NCBI GenBank assembly: GCA_004369045.1
Contig: ML213520.1
Location: forward strand, 434,001 to 498,000
From: Heliocybe sulcata
Taxonomy: Eukaryota; Basidiomycota; Agaricomycetes; Gloeophyllales; Gloeophyllaceae
Length of the DNA stretch: 64,000 nt
Reading direction: 5' to 3'
This document shows, one piece after another, positions 46,646-58,790 of this stretch (the first letter of the stretch is position 1; each line of letters opens with the position of its first letter). Made by a program: the position numbers and the translations under genes. Below the pieces are notes generated by a model. The model made no database searches, was not told the origin of the DNA, and saw only the letters and a list, made by a program, of their open reading frames with translations.

Positions 46646-48092
46646 TCACATACTGCTAAGTGTAGCATTGACTCCAATAATCTGCATCCCATAATTCCAG
46701 GCCCTCGTACGCGGCACGGCACGTAACACCGTCTGCAACAGCGAGAACTGCGGGGCCCGCAGTATACCTGCGTCCACAGTCCACTGTGTGCACCACACCG
46801 CGGATACGCTAAACCACAAGAACACCCACGAGTACCCGAAGAGCTTGACCAATGCCCAGGGCCGGAGACTCTCAGGCACTGTCCTCTTCGCTGCGGCGAT
46901 GACCGCGTCTTCGAACGTGATTGCAAAGGCCTGCGCTATGAAGAAGGGAAAGGACGAGCCTAGCCACTCTTTTCCTACCATGGCATCTCCTCCCATGTGT
47001 ATGAGACCAGACACAATGAACGCGACATAAAGTTGCGTATAGGATGACCAGTTCGTGCCCTTCTTGAAGCAGAAGAGGTTGACAAAGTATTTCCCAATGG
47101 ACGTTAGAAACTGCATGCACAGTGAGACGAGATCAGCACGTTGCAAGGGTATTGGCAATGAAAAGCTTGATACGACTTACACGACGCAATAATTGGTGCC
47201 ACGTGCGCCTATAGTACGCCGTTAGTTGTCAGAGCACCAGATATGAAATATCCCGGTGTAAACTCACCCCCAAAATCGTCTGAGCGTGTACGCGTCACTC
47301 CATGAGCCGAAGAGATCTGGGAAATGTCTTGGCTCGTGTATACCCAGCGCAACGCAGGCAGCGGAGAGCAAAGAGTAGTTCATCTTTAATCCGCAATAAG
47401 GGATCGTCATCCATGCAAGAATATTGATGCAGCGGAAGAGATAGCCCTGTGATGTGAAGGGCGAGGTGTCCGGGCGCGGCGACATGAAGTAAGGGTTGGA
47501 CTGGACATATGTATAAGCGAGATCGACCAGGAGATAGTCTCGAGCGGCGCGGACAAGTCGATGGAAGACGAACGCCCAGCGTGGGGTTTGAGGATGAGGG
47601 GGAACGTTTGCGACCTGTAAAACACCCGGCATGAGAGCGGTCAACTTGGAGACAGAAGAGATTGGAATTGACCTGATAATTCCAGCCTACGCCGCGAAAG
47701 CTGTAGACGCTGCAAAGCATCCACCACCACCGCTTCAGAATTGGCAGAGAAGCCGGATCCGATCTGTCCCTTTCATGTCGATACTCCACAAGGGCGTCCG
47801 TCAGGTATACAAAATGGAGAGCTTGAGCGACGTGAATCATGATAGCCGATCCCATGGAATAATCCCGGCGCATATCTCCTGTAGTCATGCTGAGCCCATA
47901 AACTGTGTACAAGCAATACACAGTCAAGCAGGCGAACTTGACGGATGGTCTTGGGCGCAAGCCAAGGATGAGGATGAGGACTGCTTTGGGGAGCACAAGG
48001 TTGCGCAAAGGCGAGAAAGGTGGCTTGCCATTCGGATCGACAAGGAGTGGGGTATAATCTGAAGAGCTTTCGTTAGAGAATGGGACTTTCAT
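46646..48092 (-). CDS. Wax-synthase-like / MBOAT-type membrane acyltransferase
   Basis: Exons 47673-48092, 47268-47614, 47181-47208 and 46646-47110; 1260 nt, 419 residues. Multi-pass membrane protein with hydrophobic segments LVLPKAVLILILGL, FACLTVYCLYTVYGL and YSLLSAACVALGI. The wax-synthase-domain signature RRFWGRTWHQLLRR is assembled across the two introns around a 28-nt exon and is followed by FLTSIGKYFVNLF. The likely catalytic His lies in FIVSGLIHMGGD. Such proteins transfer acyl groups to alcohols; in basidiomycete pathways relatives acylate terpenoids (general knowledge, not shown here). The start is the first ATG (48090-48092). A stop follows ATLSSM directly, but a GTGAGT there could hide one more small exon. 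Confidence 0.85.
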
Positions 48093-48151
48093 TGCGAGGC
48101 TGGGGATAAGGAAGGGCACTGTGTAGGCACACCCATAGGGAGGTCATTAAT

Positions 48152-48158
48152 TATATAA
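48152..48158 (-). promoter_or_regulatory. TATA box of the wax-synthase-like gene
   Basis: TTATATAA on the minus strand about 60 bp upstream of the ATG at 48092. Confidence 0.4.
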
Positions 48159-49914
48159 CAGATGCATGTCAGCGGATGTTCTCCAGGAGAAGTTGGCCCG
48201 GCCCAAATAGTGCCTCAGCAATCGGACAGCATTTGATAACGCCATGCTGGCCACTAAGCTATGACATAGAGGCGTCAAAGCGAATCGTAGATGGGAGCTC
48301 GTCCAAAGACCTAGTACTATCTGTTCTCAGCCTCGGTAGAGATCGAAGGAACCTGGAGCTGGCCCGTGGGCATGGTACTACTAGAAGGGACGTAGACTGG
48401 AAGTTAGTCAGGCATGATAAGTAGAACATGACGAACAAGCTCTTTTAGAGTTGAGCAAGAAGATGGAGATGGTCTCTGAAAATAATACATATTCAATTGA
48501 CCTACCATCTTCGGCAATCCATCTCGAATAGTCAAGAGGTACTATAACCTCCGGCTTGGATCTCAGTTGAATACACGAGAAGGGATCGTGTGCTGCGCAG
48601 AGCGCTGCTCTGTAAGTATGTCTAGGATACCGCCAGGGTCCGAGCTGCAGCCGTGCACTCAATGCAAGCGCTCGATTTTGAAATGCCAGTATTAGATATC
48701 AGATGCTTACCGGACATCTGCCTCCGTCTGGTGCTTCAGTGTAATCAACTCGCACGCCGGTCCGCTAGCCCGGACGTGTCAGAGCCCCACTGCTCGGTAG
48801 GATTACTGCTTGTCAAGCTCATTCGATTGGTCTCCAGTGACTATATAGTAAGAATCGATGTAGCCCACTAGTCGCGCCGTATCGAGCCAGAACAACGCGC
48901 GACGCGCGACGTCGGGCGCCGACCAGTCTGTCAGACTGTTCAAGAAGGGCATCAGACAGTCAGATCTAGCCAGAGACAATTCAAAATCCAGTGGCAGACA
49001 GACCTCACTCGAAGTCAGTCGACCGAACTATATGCTTGTATTCGATTTTCAAATGTGTCAAACCAGAAAGAGTGGCATACGGGAGTTGCCGGAGAGCTTC
49101 GTCCTGATTACAGTGCGGTATGAGAGGGTGGACCGCGGTGTTGCCATTGTAGGTGCTTCTGTGTTGCGTGAGCAATATCATTGTCTGACGAGACCTTCAG
49201 TAGATCTGCTTGATCGTTGGTACTGCACAGGCAGAGATGTTTTCATGGCTGGGAGGAGGGTCTGCGGATGCCCTGCAAGTAGCCGCGCGTATGGTAGCAG
49301 CAATGCAATAAATGCATTTCAGCTGAGCGCTGAGACTCTTCAGCCTGCCTCGTGTCCATCAGGTAGTCGGATCCGAGATGCTCCTCCCAGGTCAGGAAAA
49401 TGTGCGACGCGAAAGCGAGCCTATCCTGCCAGTAGTGCAGCTGGTTTAGACGCAACAGTAGAATGAAGTTGCACTACGCCTTGCTACCCACCGGAAAAGC
49501 GCGTCTTATCCCGGGTCGGTGAATTCACATGCCAAATACTCTCGCGTGTCATGCATTCATGACACCATGGTGGTATTCATTACTTGATCTGTAGCTAGAA
49601 TCGTAAAATGCACAGCCGAAAGCCATAGACAACATGATAGAAAGAGAACAGGATGGGCAAGGCTACAAATTGTTGACAGAGATGATTGCGATGAGAGAAC
49701 CCGTAACATAAAATACTGTGATTGTAGGCTTTCAGTCTACTACGTCCAAATCGTGACAGATGATGTGCCTCCTTTAGATGGCGAGAGCTGTCGAACTGCG
49801 GGGAAAAATATAGATTGCATGCGCGCGTCGTCGAGAATGAAGAGTCATAACAAAAGAAGAGAGTAAGAGAAAGGAACTGTGAAAGCAGGCGAGAAATGAG
49901 GAAGGCGGCATTCT
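48159..49914. other. Intergenic, no gene supported
   Basis: A plus-strand ORF (49032-49466, 144 codons) and a minus-strand ORF (49243-49455, LHYWQDRLAFASHIFLTWEE) overlap. Neither has a domain or splice support. A GC-rich short repeat (CGCGCGACG, twice) lies near 48896-48915. 49595-49914 is the importin 3' flank. Confidence 0.4.
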
Positions 49915-52900
49915 CTATGCGGTGGCGCGTTTGACCATCTAAAAGGGTGTCAGTGATGTGCCGGCCCCGATCAAAAGGCGGTGGACATACCTCTCTGGCC
50001 CAACGCAGGGTTCGTTTTGTCTCCCCAGCCATACGGCTGCGAGAGCGGAGCTCGTGGCCTATCCACTCTGCGAGCAAAAGCTGCTTGATCTCTCCGCCGG
50101 GGAAGGAGTCCGCTAAGTCACCAATGAGACCGTACGACAGCTTCGCAACGCTGTCTGGTCTCTCGTCATCATTCAGGCATCGCTGGCACAACTCCAAAAT
50201 ACTCGGGACGTAAGGGACGAGCAGGGAGACTGCAGCAACATTATTAAGGTATTGGATACGGCACGGTGGCAGTACTTACCCTTGTCGGTGTTTTTCAAGC
50301 CCGTCACGACGCCGGTGTACGCCTCCAGAATACCTTCGCGCAGATTTGACACGTATTCGACAAGCTCATAGTCAAGCTACACAGCAAATTGAGCAATCCG
50401 CTTCGACAGAGTATGGAAGTGACTGACCGGGTTGGGCTGCACAGAGCCGGCCTGCCGCAGCACACTCATCGTTGTCTCCAGATATGGCTCGAACGCAGCG
50501 CCAATTGCCAGCGCAATATCGCCGAAGCAGGATAAAATCGAAATCTTCACGTTGCGGTTCAGCACCTCGCTCTGGAGGTTCTCGAGCAGCACACGCATGA
50601 ATGCATCCGAGTACTGAGCACTAAGCTCACCCAGAGCCCGAGAGAAGTCCCCGATGAGACCGACAGCAACGGTGCACAATTGCGTGTCCTCGTGTGCCTT
50701 GAGAGCGGGATGAAGGTAAGGCAGGAACGCGCCCATGTACGCTGCAAACCCTTGCTCCAGAGCGGTCGATAGGGTGCCAACCACGAGGAACGCATCCTCC
50801 ATGACTGTTGAGGACTTCGCAGCACATTCGATCAGCTGCAGGATCAGAGTCATAATACGATCAGCCAGAGGCTGAACCCCATCGCCGAGTCTGCGGATGA
50901 CGCTCTACGGATAGAATATAAGTACGGAATAGCTTATTTCAATTGGAGACACATACGACAATGACACTGCAAAGATTGGTTTGAAGGTCGTTCCAGTTGT
51001 TCCGATCATCGATGCCCAGGATTTGGTTCTGTAATATCGTCAGGGACGAAGGAGAGAACAGAAACGATTAAAACACGTACCGCGACGCCGATCAGGTGCT
51101 CCATCCGGACAAGAATGGTGACAATCGTGTTCTGGACAACAGGTACGACATCTCCGGGAGCGTTTACACAGAACGCCGCAATCGCCTCATAAGCCGCTGT
51201 CCGGAAGTTCGACTCGTTACTAGCGCTATCACATTGCCATCAGCGCAGTACGCAGCATCAGCGAAGTTCGTACTCACGTCTCAGTGACCTTCAGTAAGGC
51301 CTGGATAACGCCCTCGTAGTATGGCGACAAAGACCCTGTGGGTGGAGCCGTGCCCTCCTCAGTCAACTCAGACAGTCCGTCAGCCAGGTTCGTGAGCGCC
51401 CAACAGCAGTTGGAGATTATCCTTGGGTTATCCGAAAGGCCGTTCACCAACGCAGATACGAGAGGATGCACATGGACATCCACTTTCAGCGTGGATATCA
51501 GCAGATCGCAAATACGGCCAAGCGTCCAGGCGACCGTGTCCCTTACTTGCACGACAGGATCGGTCATCATGTCGATCAGAAGTGGCAGTGCCTGGTGGAC
51601 GAGGGGCGCGAGGACCTGAGGGTCAGGTCCGTCCATGATGGACCCGAAGGTCATGACTGCTGCTTCTCGTTGATGCCAGTCTTGCGATTTGATGTGGGCT
51701 TCAATGAAGGGGATCACAGCAGAGACGATCGTGTCCTGGACCGCCTTTGCGAGTAAGCCGAGACATGTCGCGGCGGCCATGGCAACGTTCCACTCGTCCT
51801 CATCAGCCTCCTCCTCCTGCCGCGTCAGTAATGTGAGAAGCACAGGGACAATCTCAGGCAGTGCGATCTTAGAGAAGTTATGAGATTCAATCTCAGGGAA
51901 TTCCCCGTACTCTGCCGCCTAAACGATGATAAGCACAAGTCACTATGTCAAGCGCCTTATCTCGTACCTCATTGGCTTCTAGCTGCAGCTCATACTCCTC
52001 CTCGCATACTGTCGACCAGAATTCGATGGCCTGCAGGGCCACCGCTTCTTCCGGATTTTTCATACCAAGTACGGTCAACTATAAAGGACACGTTAGAAAC
52101 TGCAGGGGCGAAAAGAGAGATACGCGAGATATACCCCAAAGAGTGCACGCTCCATGTAAAAGCTCATCTTGTCGTAGTATAAACTCATAACCCTCACTAA
52201 GCACTCGTACGCGCCGATTTGCACCTTCACATTGGGATTTTGAGTGGCTTCACATATGACCTGCATAATGTAGTTTCTCTCGCCCTGTAGGCGCATGATT
52301 AAGTTGAGAGAACAACAGGTTGTGGCTGCGTCGCTTACCTCACGCTCGAAGTTGTCGCGTACAAAGTCCAATGCGTTGAATAGCGCGTGAATGGCGGCAT
52401 ACTGGCAATCGGGAGACGGCTCTTCCTTGCGTGCGCCATGGATAACAGCCGTAAGTATTTCATTAGAGCGCAGACTCAGGACTTCGGATTTCTAGAAAAC
52501 AAAGGATTGAATGAAGTGACCATTATCATCAAGGATAGCACACTTACGATCCCTTCGCAGATGAACCCTATTGTCTCCAAAGTAGAAATCCTGAGGTTCG
52601 TGTTATTCGCGTCGTTGACAAAACCCAAAAGCAGCGTGATCAAATCCTGCCACTGGCCGGCGGGGATTTCTACACAGGCGATGGCCGACACAACCTGGGC
52701 ACCGACATGGGCGACGCGAAGATTCTGCTGACCAAGGGACATTAACGAATCTTGCTTGATCTTATTTCTCGTGTCATTATCAAGAGAAAGCCACCGAGTA
52801 GCATAGTCTGCCTGCCGCGCTACCTCCTGTATCGCGTATTAGACAATCAAGACAGAGCATAGATTGCATCACGTACGCGAGCGGAAACCGCGTTCTTCAG

Positions 52901-53224
52901 CGCTAAACCAGCTGCATTCCGGACGTGCGGTTCAGCCCCCTCATTAATCAATTCTGATGAGAGCATAAGCATGTAGGCCGGCTACATCGCGGTCATAAAG
53001 AGCGGGGTGTAAGGAGGTGCACAAAACTGCATCAAAGTAAAATCACTCACGAAGTTCTCTCTTGCCGCGGCCTCCAGCTTCGACTCAGCATCCTGACGCG
53101 TCGTTGCATCTGAAAATCACAAGGATAATGATGCCGAAGTGTTACAGGGTCTGTCGACACGAGAAAGCACGGGAAGTGGCGCACCAGGAGATAGGGTATT
53201 GGAGAGCAATTCACCGGCGTTCAT
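49915..53224 (-). CDS. KAP95: Importin subunit beta-1 (karyopherin beta)
   Basis: Nuclear import carrier that binds importin alpha, nucleoporins and Ran-GTP. ATG at 53222-53224; last exon encodes MVKRATA-stop after a 50-bp intron. About 860 residues of HEAT repeats. Recognisable parts: MNAGELLSNTLSPDATTRQ, AGLALKNAVSAR, YATRWLSLDNDTRNKIK, VHIGAQ-type VAHVGAQVVSAIACVEIPAG, EAVALQAIEFWSTVCEEE, the acidic Ran-contact loop EEEADEDEWNVAMAAATCLG, DTVAWTLGRICDLL, NCCWALTNLADGL and SNESNFRTAAYEAI. Then come IGDFSRALGELSAQYSDAFM and FGDIALAIGAAFEPYL. All exons join in frame. It is divergent from LSm7, 349 bp between start codons. Confidence 0.95.
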
Positions 53225-53573
53225 GGTCGTGAATAACGGGGCTGCCCTGACGTGTATTCGCGCACTCTAGAGTAGCAGAAAGAGCTGAATGTATGAACTG
53301 ATTTGTTCGATCTAGCCGAGGCGGGAGGCGTTGCCAATACGAACGATGTCGAGGTGATGGGTTGAGGGAAGTCGCGGACGCGCGCGTCGGTTTTTCAATG
53401 TGGCCAAACAATTGAACACGCTGCCACACTTCCTTTCAGGACCTCCATCCAAGTATCGCTAGCATCAGTCATTATTGCGGTACTGCTCTAAATAATATTG
53501 GAATCCACAACCGCATTCCATTCATTGGCACCGGCTACTGTCTAATCTCTTACTTATCAAACATCAAGTCCAA
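53225..53573. promoter_or_regulatory. Compact divergent promoter region (importin beta / LSm7)
   Basis: 349 bp separate the two ATGs. No TATA box is evident on either strand, as is common for housekeeping gene pairs. Confidence 0.45.
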
Positions 53574-54097
53574 ATGGCGGAACGGGTCTGTGTTAGGGAC
53601 AGCAACTTCGCGGCCATGACTTGACTGTTGCATGCAGGGACGCGGTGCGCCTCGAGGAGCCAGAGGATCTTCAACATCTGGCAGAGGTCGTGGAGGGCCA
53701 CAGGGCCCACAGCCTACCATGGACAAACCGAAGCGTGAAGCCATTCTTGATCTCTCAAAATATGTTAACGAACGAATTAGGGTGAAGTTCACGGGTGGTA
53801 GAGAAGGTATGTATTCCAGTCTTGTTCGATTTTGTATGACTGAATCCCTTTGTATAGTTACTGGAGTCTTGAAGGGGTACGACCAGCTCCTAAACCTTGT
53901 GCTTGATGAGGTAGAAGAACAGCTTACAGGTGAGCCTGACTACCCCGGTAATTGTTGCATTATCTGAGGCCCGCAGAGAACCTTCACCGCGTACAAGGGC
54001 ACTTGGATTAGTGGTACTCCGCGGCCCGACGATCACTCTTCTAAGCCCAGTTGACGGTTTCGAGGAAATAGCCAACCCCTTCCTCGCACAAGAATAG
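53574..54097 (+). CDS. LSM7: U6 snRNA-associated Sm-like protein LSm7
   Basis: Shared subunit of the nuclear LSm2-8 ring (binds the U-rich 3' end of U6 snRNA) and the cytoplasmic LSm1-7 ring (binds the 3' end of deadenylated or oligouridylated mRNA for decapping). Exons 53574-53585, 53638-53806, 53858-53929 and 53979-54097; 372 nt, 123 residues. The N-terminus is an RGG-type extension (GRGAPRGARGSSTSGRGRGG), longer than in yeast. Sm1: ILDLSKYVNERIRVKFTGG and VTGVLKGYDQLLNLVLDE; Sm2: ALGLVVLRGPTITLLSPVDG. The last acceptor must be GCAGAG, two bases past the first AG, to keep the frame. First exon is only 12 nt. Confidence 0.95.
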
Positions 54098-54490
54098 CGG
54101 TCTGGGTTCCACTGCTTGCTTCGAGGAGTTCTTGACCGAGACCCAAACCCCGGCCCACAGGTTGCTGATAAGCCAAGGCGGTTACCTACTACGAGAGGTA
54201 TTGTTGGGTTGTCTCACCGGGAGACTGCATCGTGCATACAGTCTGCTGACTGGCATACGACATACAAGGCATACCTACTTACGATTTAACATGCATGTCT
54301 GTAGCCCTTTGTACATATAAAGATCCAATGGGATCGTTGAACATCATTCAGGTGTCCTGGGTCAACCTGCAGCAACATACTTACTGGAAGCACTTAAGAC
54401 CTAGAACGTCAGACTCGCAAGCGGAAGCAAGAAGATCAAGCAGGCTGTTAGATCTAGTGCACTGAGCTCGCTCTCGCCCGAAGGACGATG
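54098..54490. other. Convergent intergenic region
   Basis: 393 bp between the stop codons of LSm7 (+) and the nucleotidyltransferase (-). No gene seen. Confidence 0.5.
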
Positions 54491-57400
54491 TCAGGGAGCT
54501 TCGAGAGACAAGTCTCTCATGGACTGCGAGACATCGGGTTCCCGTCTTGTCATGGCGCTGGCGCCAGCGAGAGAAGCTTCTGCTACTGGTCTCAGGGACG
54601 ACTCCCTCGGCTGCAGACGATCCGGGCGGGGACTGTAATCGGAGAATCGGGGACTATGGTGTGGAGACGGGGGAGAGGTAGAAGAGGGTGATAAGGAAGC
54701 GGGATAATGTGAGCTTATTGACGATGTCGGAGACACACTGGGTGTCGACAGTGCTACTGGCGATGAGGCCGAAGCCGCCTCTGGTCGCTTGCCAAGAAGC
54801 CTGGACGGCGAGACACTCCGCGATCTTGACCTTGATCTCGACCTTGACGGAGAGACGCCCCCACCCCGGCGGTTCCGAGCGAACTGAGAAACTCGGGGGG
54901 TGATAGTAGCCGTCGAATGTGAGTGCGAATGCGAGGTACGGCTATACGCAGGTGATAGCGCGCCCTCATGTGCCATCTCCGACAGCGTCGGGGAGGCCTC
55001 CGAGTCTTCATAGCTCGAACCGCCGGTAAGCGCTCTCGGCGGCATAAGCGTCGAGAGTCGACGGCCAGCATTAGTTGACGATGCTTCCGTATAGTAATGT
55101 TGTGCTTGTTGCTGTTGATGCTGATGCTGGGGATACAATGCTGTACACGCTCCTGGATTTGTATTGGGGTATAAATAGGGTGCCTTGTCCTGTGCTGGTG
55201 AGGTTTGATAAAATACAGTGGAAGCCCGGGGAGATGGTATCATTATCGGTGGCGGTGCTGGCGAAGATGGTATTGTAGTGGGGATCCTGGAATGTACATT
55301 GGACAGCAAAGTCTTATCGGACGTACGAGGCGGGCCTGAAGAAGATCGGCGGGAGATTTCGGAGGGCATATTGGCGAATGCGCTGGGAAGAGCTCTACTG
55401 AATCTGAATGCCACTGGCACTGGGGTGGTGTTGTCCTGTCTAGCAATTAGCCGCCCGCGTGCTCGTAGAACAGCTTGCATTTGCAAGGCGGCAGTATCCT
55501 GGGCGGTCATCCGCCGTGGCATAAAAGGCTGTCCTTCTTCTGGATTGTACGGGGACGAAGGATGCCGAGCAAGGCTTGATGGACCTGGCTCGCGGTAGGA
55601 CGGCAATGAATCCTCGGTGAAGGAATGTACAGAATGGACATCATCCGAGTCTATAGCCTCCATCGAGATTTCATCATCCGTTGGCACCTCGCTGTTATTC
55701 GAGGACGAGTTGCCTGTACGGTCCTCGCGGGCATCCGTCGACGACGTCGCAAGCACCAGTCCCCTCCCAAACTCGTCCTCAAACGTTGCATGCATCGAGG
55801 GTGGAGCCTCCGGCGGCGGCGGACTTGTCCATTTCGACCGCCTCGGGGCCATATGGTCTGGAGGCGGGCTCGTCGGCACCTGCAATACAGCTGGCCGCGG
55901 CTGTCGGTCTGTGACCAGAAGCGGCTGCCCCTGATGCGCGAGCTTCTCCAGAGAAGATAAGCGATTGGGCCGTAGAGCACTGCTGTCAACGGTATACGGG
56001 CTTTGTGGTGGCAAAGGCGATAACCGAGGAGGAACGAAGGTAGAGCGAGGCGGTAACGGGCGTCCCAGCTCCTCGTCCTTGCGCTCCTCACACAATTGGG
56101 CCAATGCAATGATAGCGCGCTCGGGGCGACTGGCAAGGATCCGAGAAGCCCGCATGAATTCGCCGCGTATCTACCTCGAAGTTGGTGAGCTCGTCAAGTT
56201 ATGAGGCACTCTGTAGCTCACAGTGTATAATCCGTCCTTCGTAACGCATCGCGACACATTGAAATCAGTCTCGAAAGGGTCCTTGAGGAAGGTCAGACCA
56301 AGTCCCAGCGCTCACTAGTAATTCATACCTCTATGCAGAACCGATTTCGTTCCCGGTAGTCATTATAGCGAGGGCTATCAAGCTGAAAGATGTTGGAAAG
56401 CTAGTCAAGTGACGGCATGAAAAGCGCGTACATCACTTTGCCACCCTTTGCTCGCTTTCATCAGCTGCCCGCTCTTTATAGATGCCACGCCTGTTTGGTA
56501 CGGGAAGTCTTTGGAGTAATATTTGAAGAAATCAATCAACCTGTTTGACGATCAAGTTAGACAATAACAGAGGAGACGGAATCCATAGCGCACAGCTCAG
56601 CAACATTCTGAGTATTAGATGAGTGCCACCGCTGGCGTATAAGTTGTATATCGTCAAAGAACCTGAACCGGTAGGGTCAGATACGGAGACTCGGCTCACA
56701 GGCAAACAACCCTTACCAAATATCATGTCCATTGAGATTCGTCTCTTCCTATTTTAAAGCAGTCAGCACTAACACCGACAGCCGCAAGATGCATATACGT
56801 ACAGGAGAAATGGGTCGGAGAGGCGGAATTTGTTGGAGATTGGGGAGAACCGGAGGGTTCTTAACGTGGATTAGGAAGTATAGAACAAGGAGGACATATC
56901 CATATGAGGATAGGGTGCCTTTGTAAGGCGAATTGATTTTACTATTAATCGATGATGAGCATAGCCATAATCAGTAATCAGCGAGGATACTCACCGCCGT
57001 TTAGCCCATACTTTCACTTCAAGCAATGAACTAGGTCAGTATTGTTGCTCGGGCGCCAACAACACAGTAGGATACTCGATCATTACTTCGCTTGGTCCGA
57101 TCACCGCAGAAGACTTCGAATCAATGAAATGTCCGACTGTAGCCGAAGAGTATCATGCTTCGCAGGACAGACACAGTGACTTCAATGGTGATGATCGAGG
57201 ATATCCACGACAAACCAACCAAGCAAACAATGATCGAGGCGCCCCTGGTGGAAATTGGACACTCACGGAAAAGAACCATTGCACGGACCCGGGTAGGGTC
57301 AATCATGGCGTAGCACATCAGCAGCCTCGTGTTTTCCAAGGCCAGTCTGTTCTCAAATCCGATATCGCAGGCTATTCCTAGCGGAAGGCCAGGTGATTGG

Positions 57401-57954
57401 TCAAGGGATAACTTGACGATAGGTATTCGGGCATGGGGGAGGGGTTTGACGTGGAATTTAGTCTCTGCATGCGCGTGAGTTTTGGAAGCGGAATGAACTA
57501 TAGTCCAGCGACGCACCTCTCTCCAGGAGGTCACCTAGCATAGTGACCATATCCGTGGCACTGAGACGATCCTCCGAGTCGATCAGACAACATAAGTCCA
57601 TATCTGAGCGGTCATTCGTATGCGACCTTAGAGCAGGCACATGACATACGCACCCGAGTTCTTTAAGCTGAATCCATTGGCTGTACTCCCGAATGACAGC
57701 AGACGACTGTCCGGCTCTATAGTGCGGATTAGTCTCTCGAGTAACTTGCGGACGTCTTCCTTCACTGCGAGTTCCTCTTGAGTTGGTAGGAGCTGCACCA
57801 CAAAGTCGAATAGGCACTGCGAGAATTCGGCTGCAAAACGTTGTCTCGAAGCATGCCTCCGTTGCGTAGTGGGTGAGAGTGCATTGCTGAACTGCTGGTG
57901 CATCGGATGAGAATGAGAACGGCCGAGGGGTAAGGGTTGGGCGTAGGTTGCCAT
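54491..57954 (-). CDS. Cid1-like terminal nucleotidyltransferase (TUTase / non-canonical poly(A) polymerase) with RS-rich tail
   Basis: Adds uridines or adenines to RNA 3' ends. ATG at 57952-57954. About 11 exons, roughly 900 residues. Catalytic core: FGSTANGFSLKNSDMDLCCL (GS motif and the DxD aspartates, split by an intron), third carboxylate in GIACDIGFENRLALENTRLL, then VKVWAKRRKINSPYKGTLSS. PAP-associated domain: SYGYVLLVLYFLIHV, NGHDIWFFDDIQL, LIDFFKYYSKDFPYQTGVAS and FCIEDPFETDFNVSRCV, followed by YTIRGEFMRASRIL. The single large last exon (54491-56170) encodes about 540 disordered residues with Pro/Ser runs, a QHQHQQQQ tract and an SR-dipeptide repeat (SPSRSRSRSRSRSVSPSR, 54800-54855). 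One intron near 57003-57256 is unusually long (about 250 bp). It converges on LSm7, which binds the products of such enzymes. Confidence 0.9.
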
Positions 57955-58169
57955 CTCCGGGATAGCCTGCCACCCGTGTACGACGAGTACGATTATGAGA
58001 CCTGGAAAGACCCTGTTGGCACCGTGGTCGGCGTCGACAACCCTTGTGCCCGCTTCAGAAATCAAGTCCCTCTTCGAATCCGGTAACTATAATTATAGCA
58101 CCACGTGCGTCTACCTACGGTGCCGATTGATCGAATGACTGCCGGCGCATTACCTTGCGACTAGCAAGG

Positions 58170-58790
58170 TCTCTTGTGTGTCAGAAAGAAATTAGCGAAT
58201 ATGCAACTTATTTGTCTTTGTATTTTTTCTGGTCTATATTTGGCAATTCACGCCACTCCGTCAACCGTTCGTCAAGAGGAAGTACACGCACATCGCTTCG
58301 TTCTTTCAATGAGACGCTCCAATCGCTCGTCCTCTTGTTTCAAAGTTATATCATGGTATTGCTGGAAGATTGTTGGATTGAAGTCTCCAGGAAGCGCAGT
58401 GTCTGCTGGCCTGAAATGCAAGATGATGCAACATACACATTGCCATGTGCCCGATAGTCCATGAATGCATATGTTGCTGTCATTGGCCATGGGTACTGAT
58501 GTCTTTTGATCATATGTCGCACCTTCTTGCCATCCATACCATTGGCTTGAATGTTTACTGTGAAGCAATGCTCTGCTTTAAGCAGTACAACGACATTGAA
58601 AGCTTCATAGAGCTGCCTGCCCACCCGCTCATGTTAAGTATCTCTATTTGATATATCATTGTGGATAATACAGTGCTGGTGATATTGATCTCGTGCATTG
58701 TTATCAACAAGCAATGGGTATTTGAAGCTGACATTGTCAGCATATACATGCTCAAACCTGTTGTTAATTCCGAAGGTGACCTAGTGATGC
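58170..58790 (-). mobile_element. Fragment of PIF1-type helicase (Helitron-related), truncated
   Basis: Minus-strand translation between about 58700 and 58270 matches, in order, the C-terminal part of PIF1-like helicases abundant in Agaricomycete genomes and in Helitrons: HERVGRQLYEAFNVVVLLK, NGMDGKKVRHMIKRHQYPW, TATYAFMDYRAHG, NVYVASSCISGQQTLRFLE, then, after a frame change, HDITLKQEDERLERLIERTK. Segments normally lying between these blocks are missing, and the N-terminal ATPase motifs are absent, so it is a dead remnant of a few hundred bp. Helitron ends (5' TC, 3' CTRR hairpin) were not found. It sits in the divergent space between the nucleotidyltransferase and Lon. Confidence 0.6.

Noticed and set aside
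18562-48092. One large secondary-metabolite gene cluster
   Set aside because: The redox and acyl-transfer enzymes are interrupted by TFIIE beta, PLD and PAN3, and no core synthase is present.
49032-49466. 144-codon plus-strand ORF
   Set aside because: No domain, Cys/Arg-rich random composition, and an equally plausible minus-strand frame overlaps it.
49595-50197. 200-codon minus-strand ORF
   Set aside because: It is the importin beta 3' exon read through its last intron; the spliced end MVKRATA-stop fits the family.
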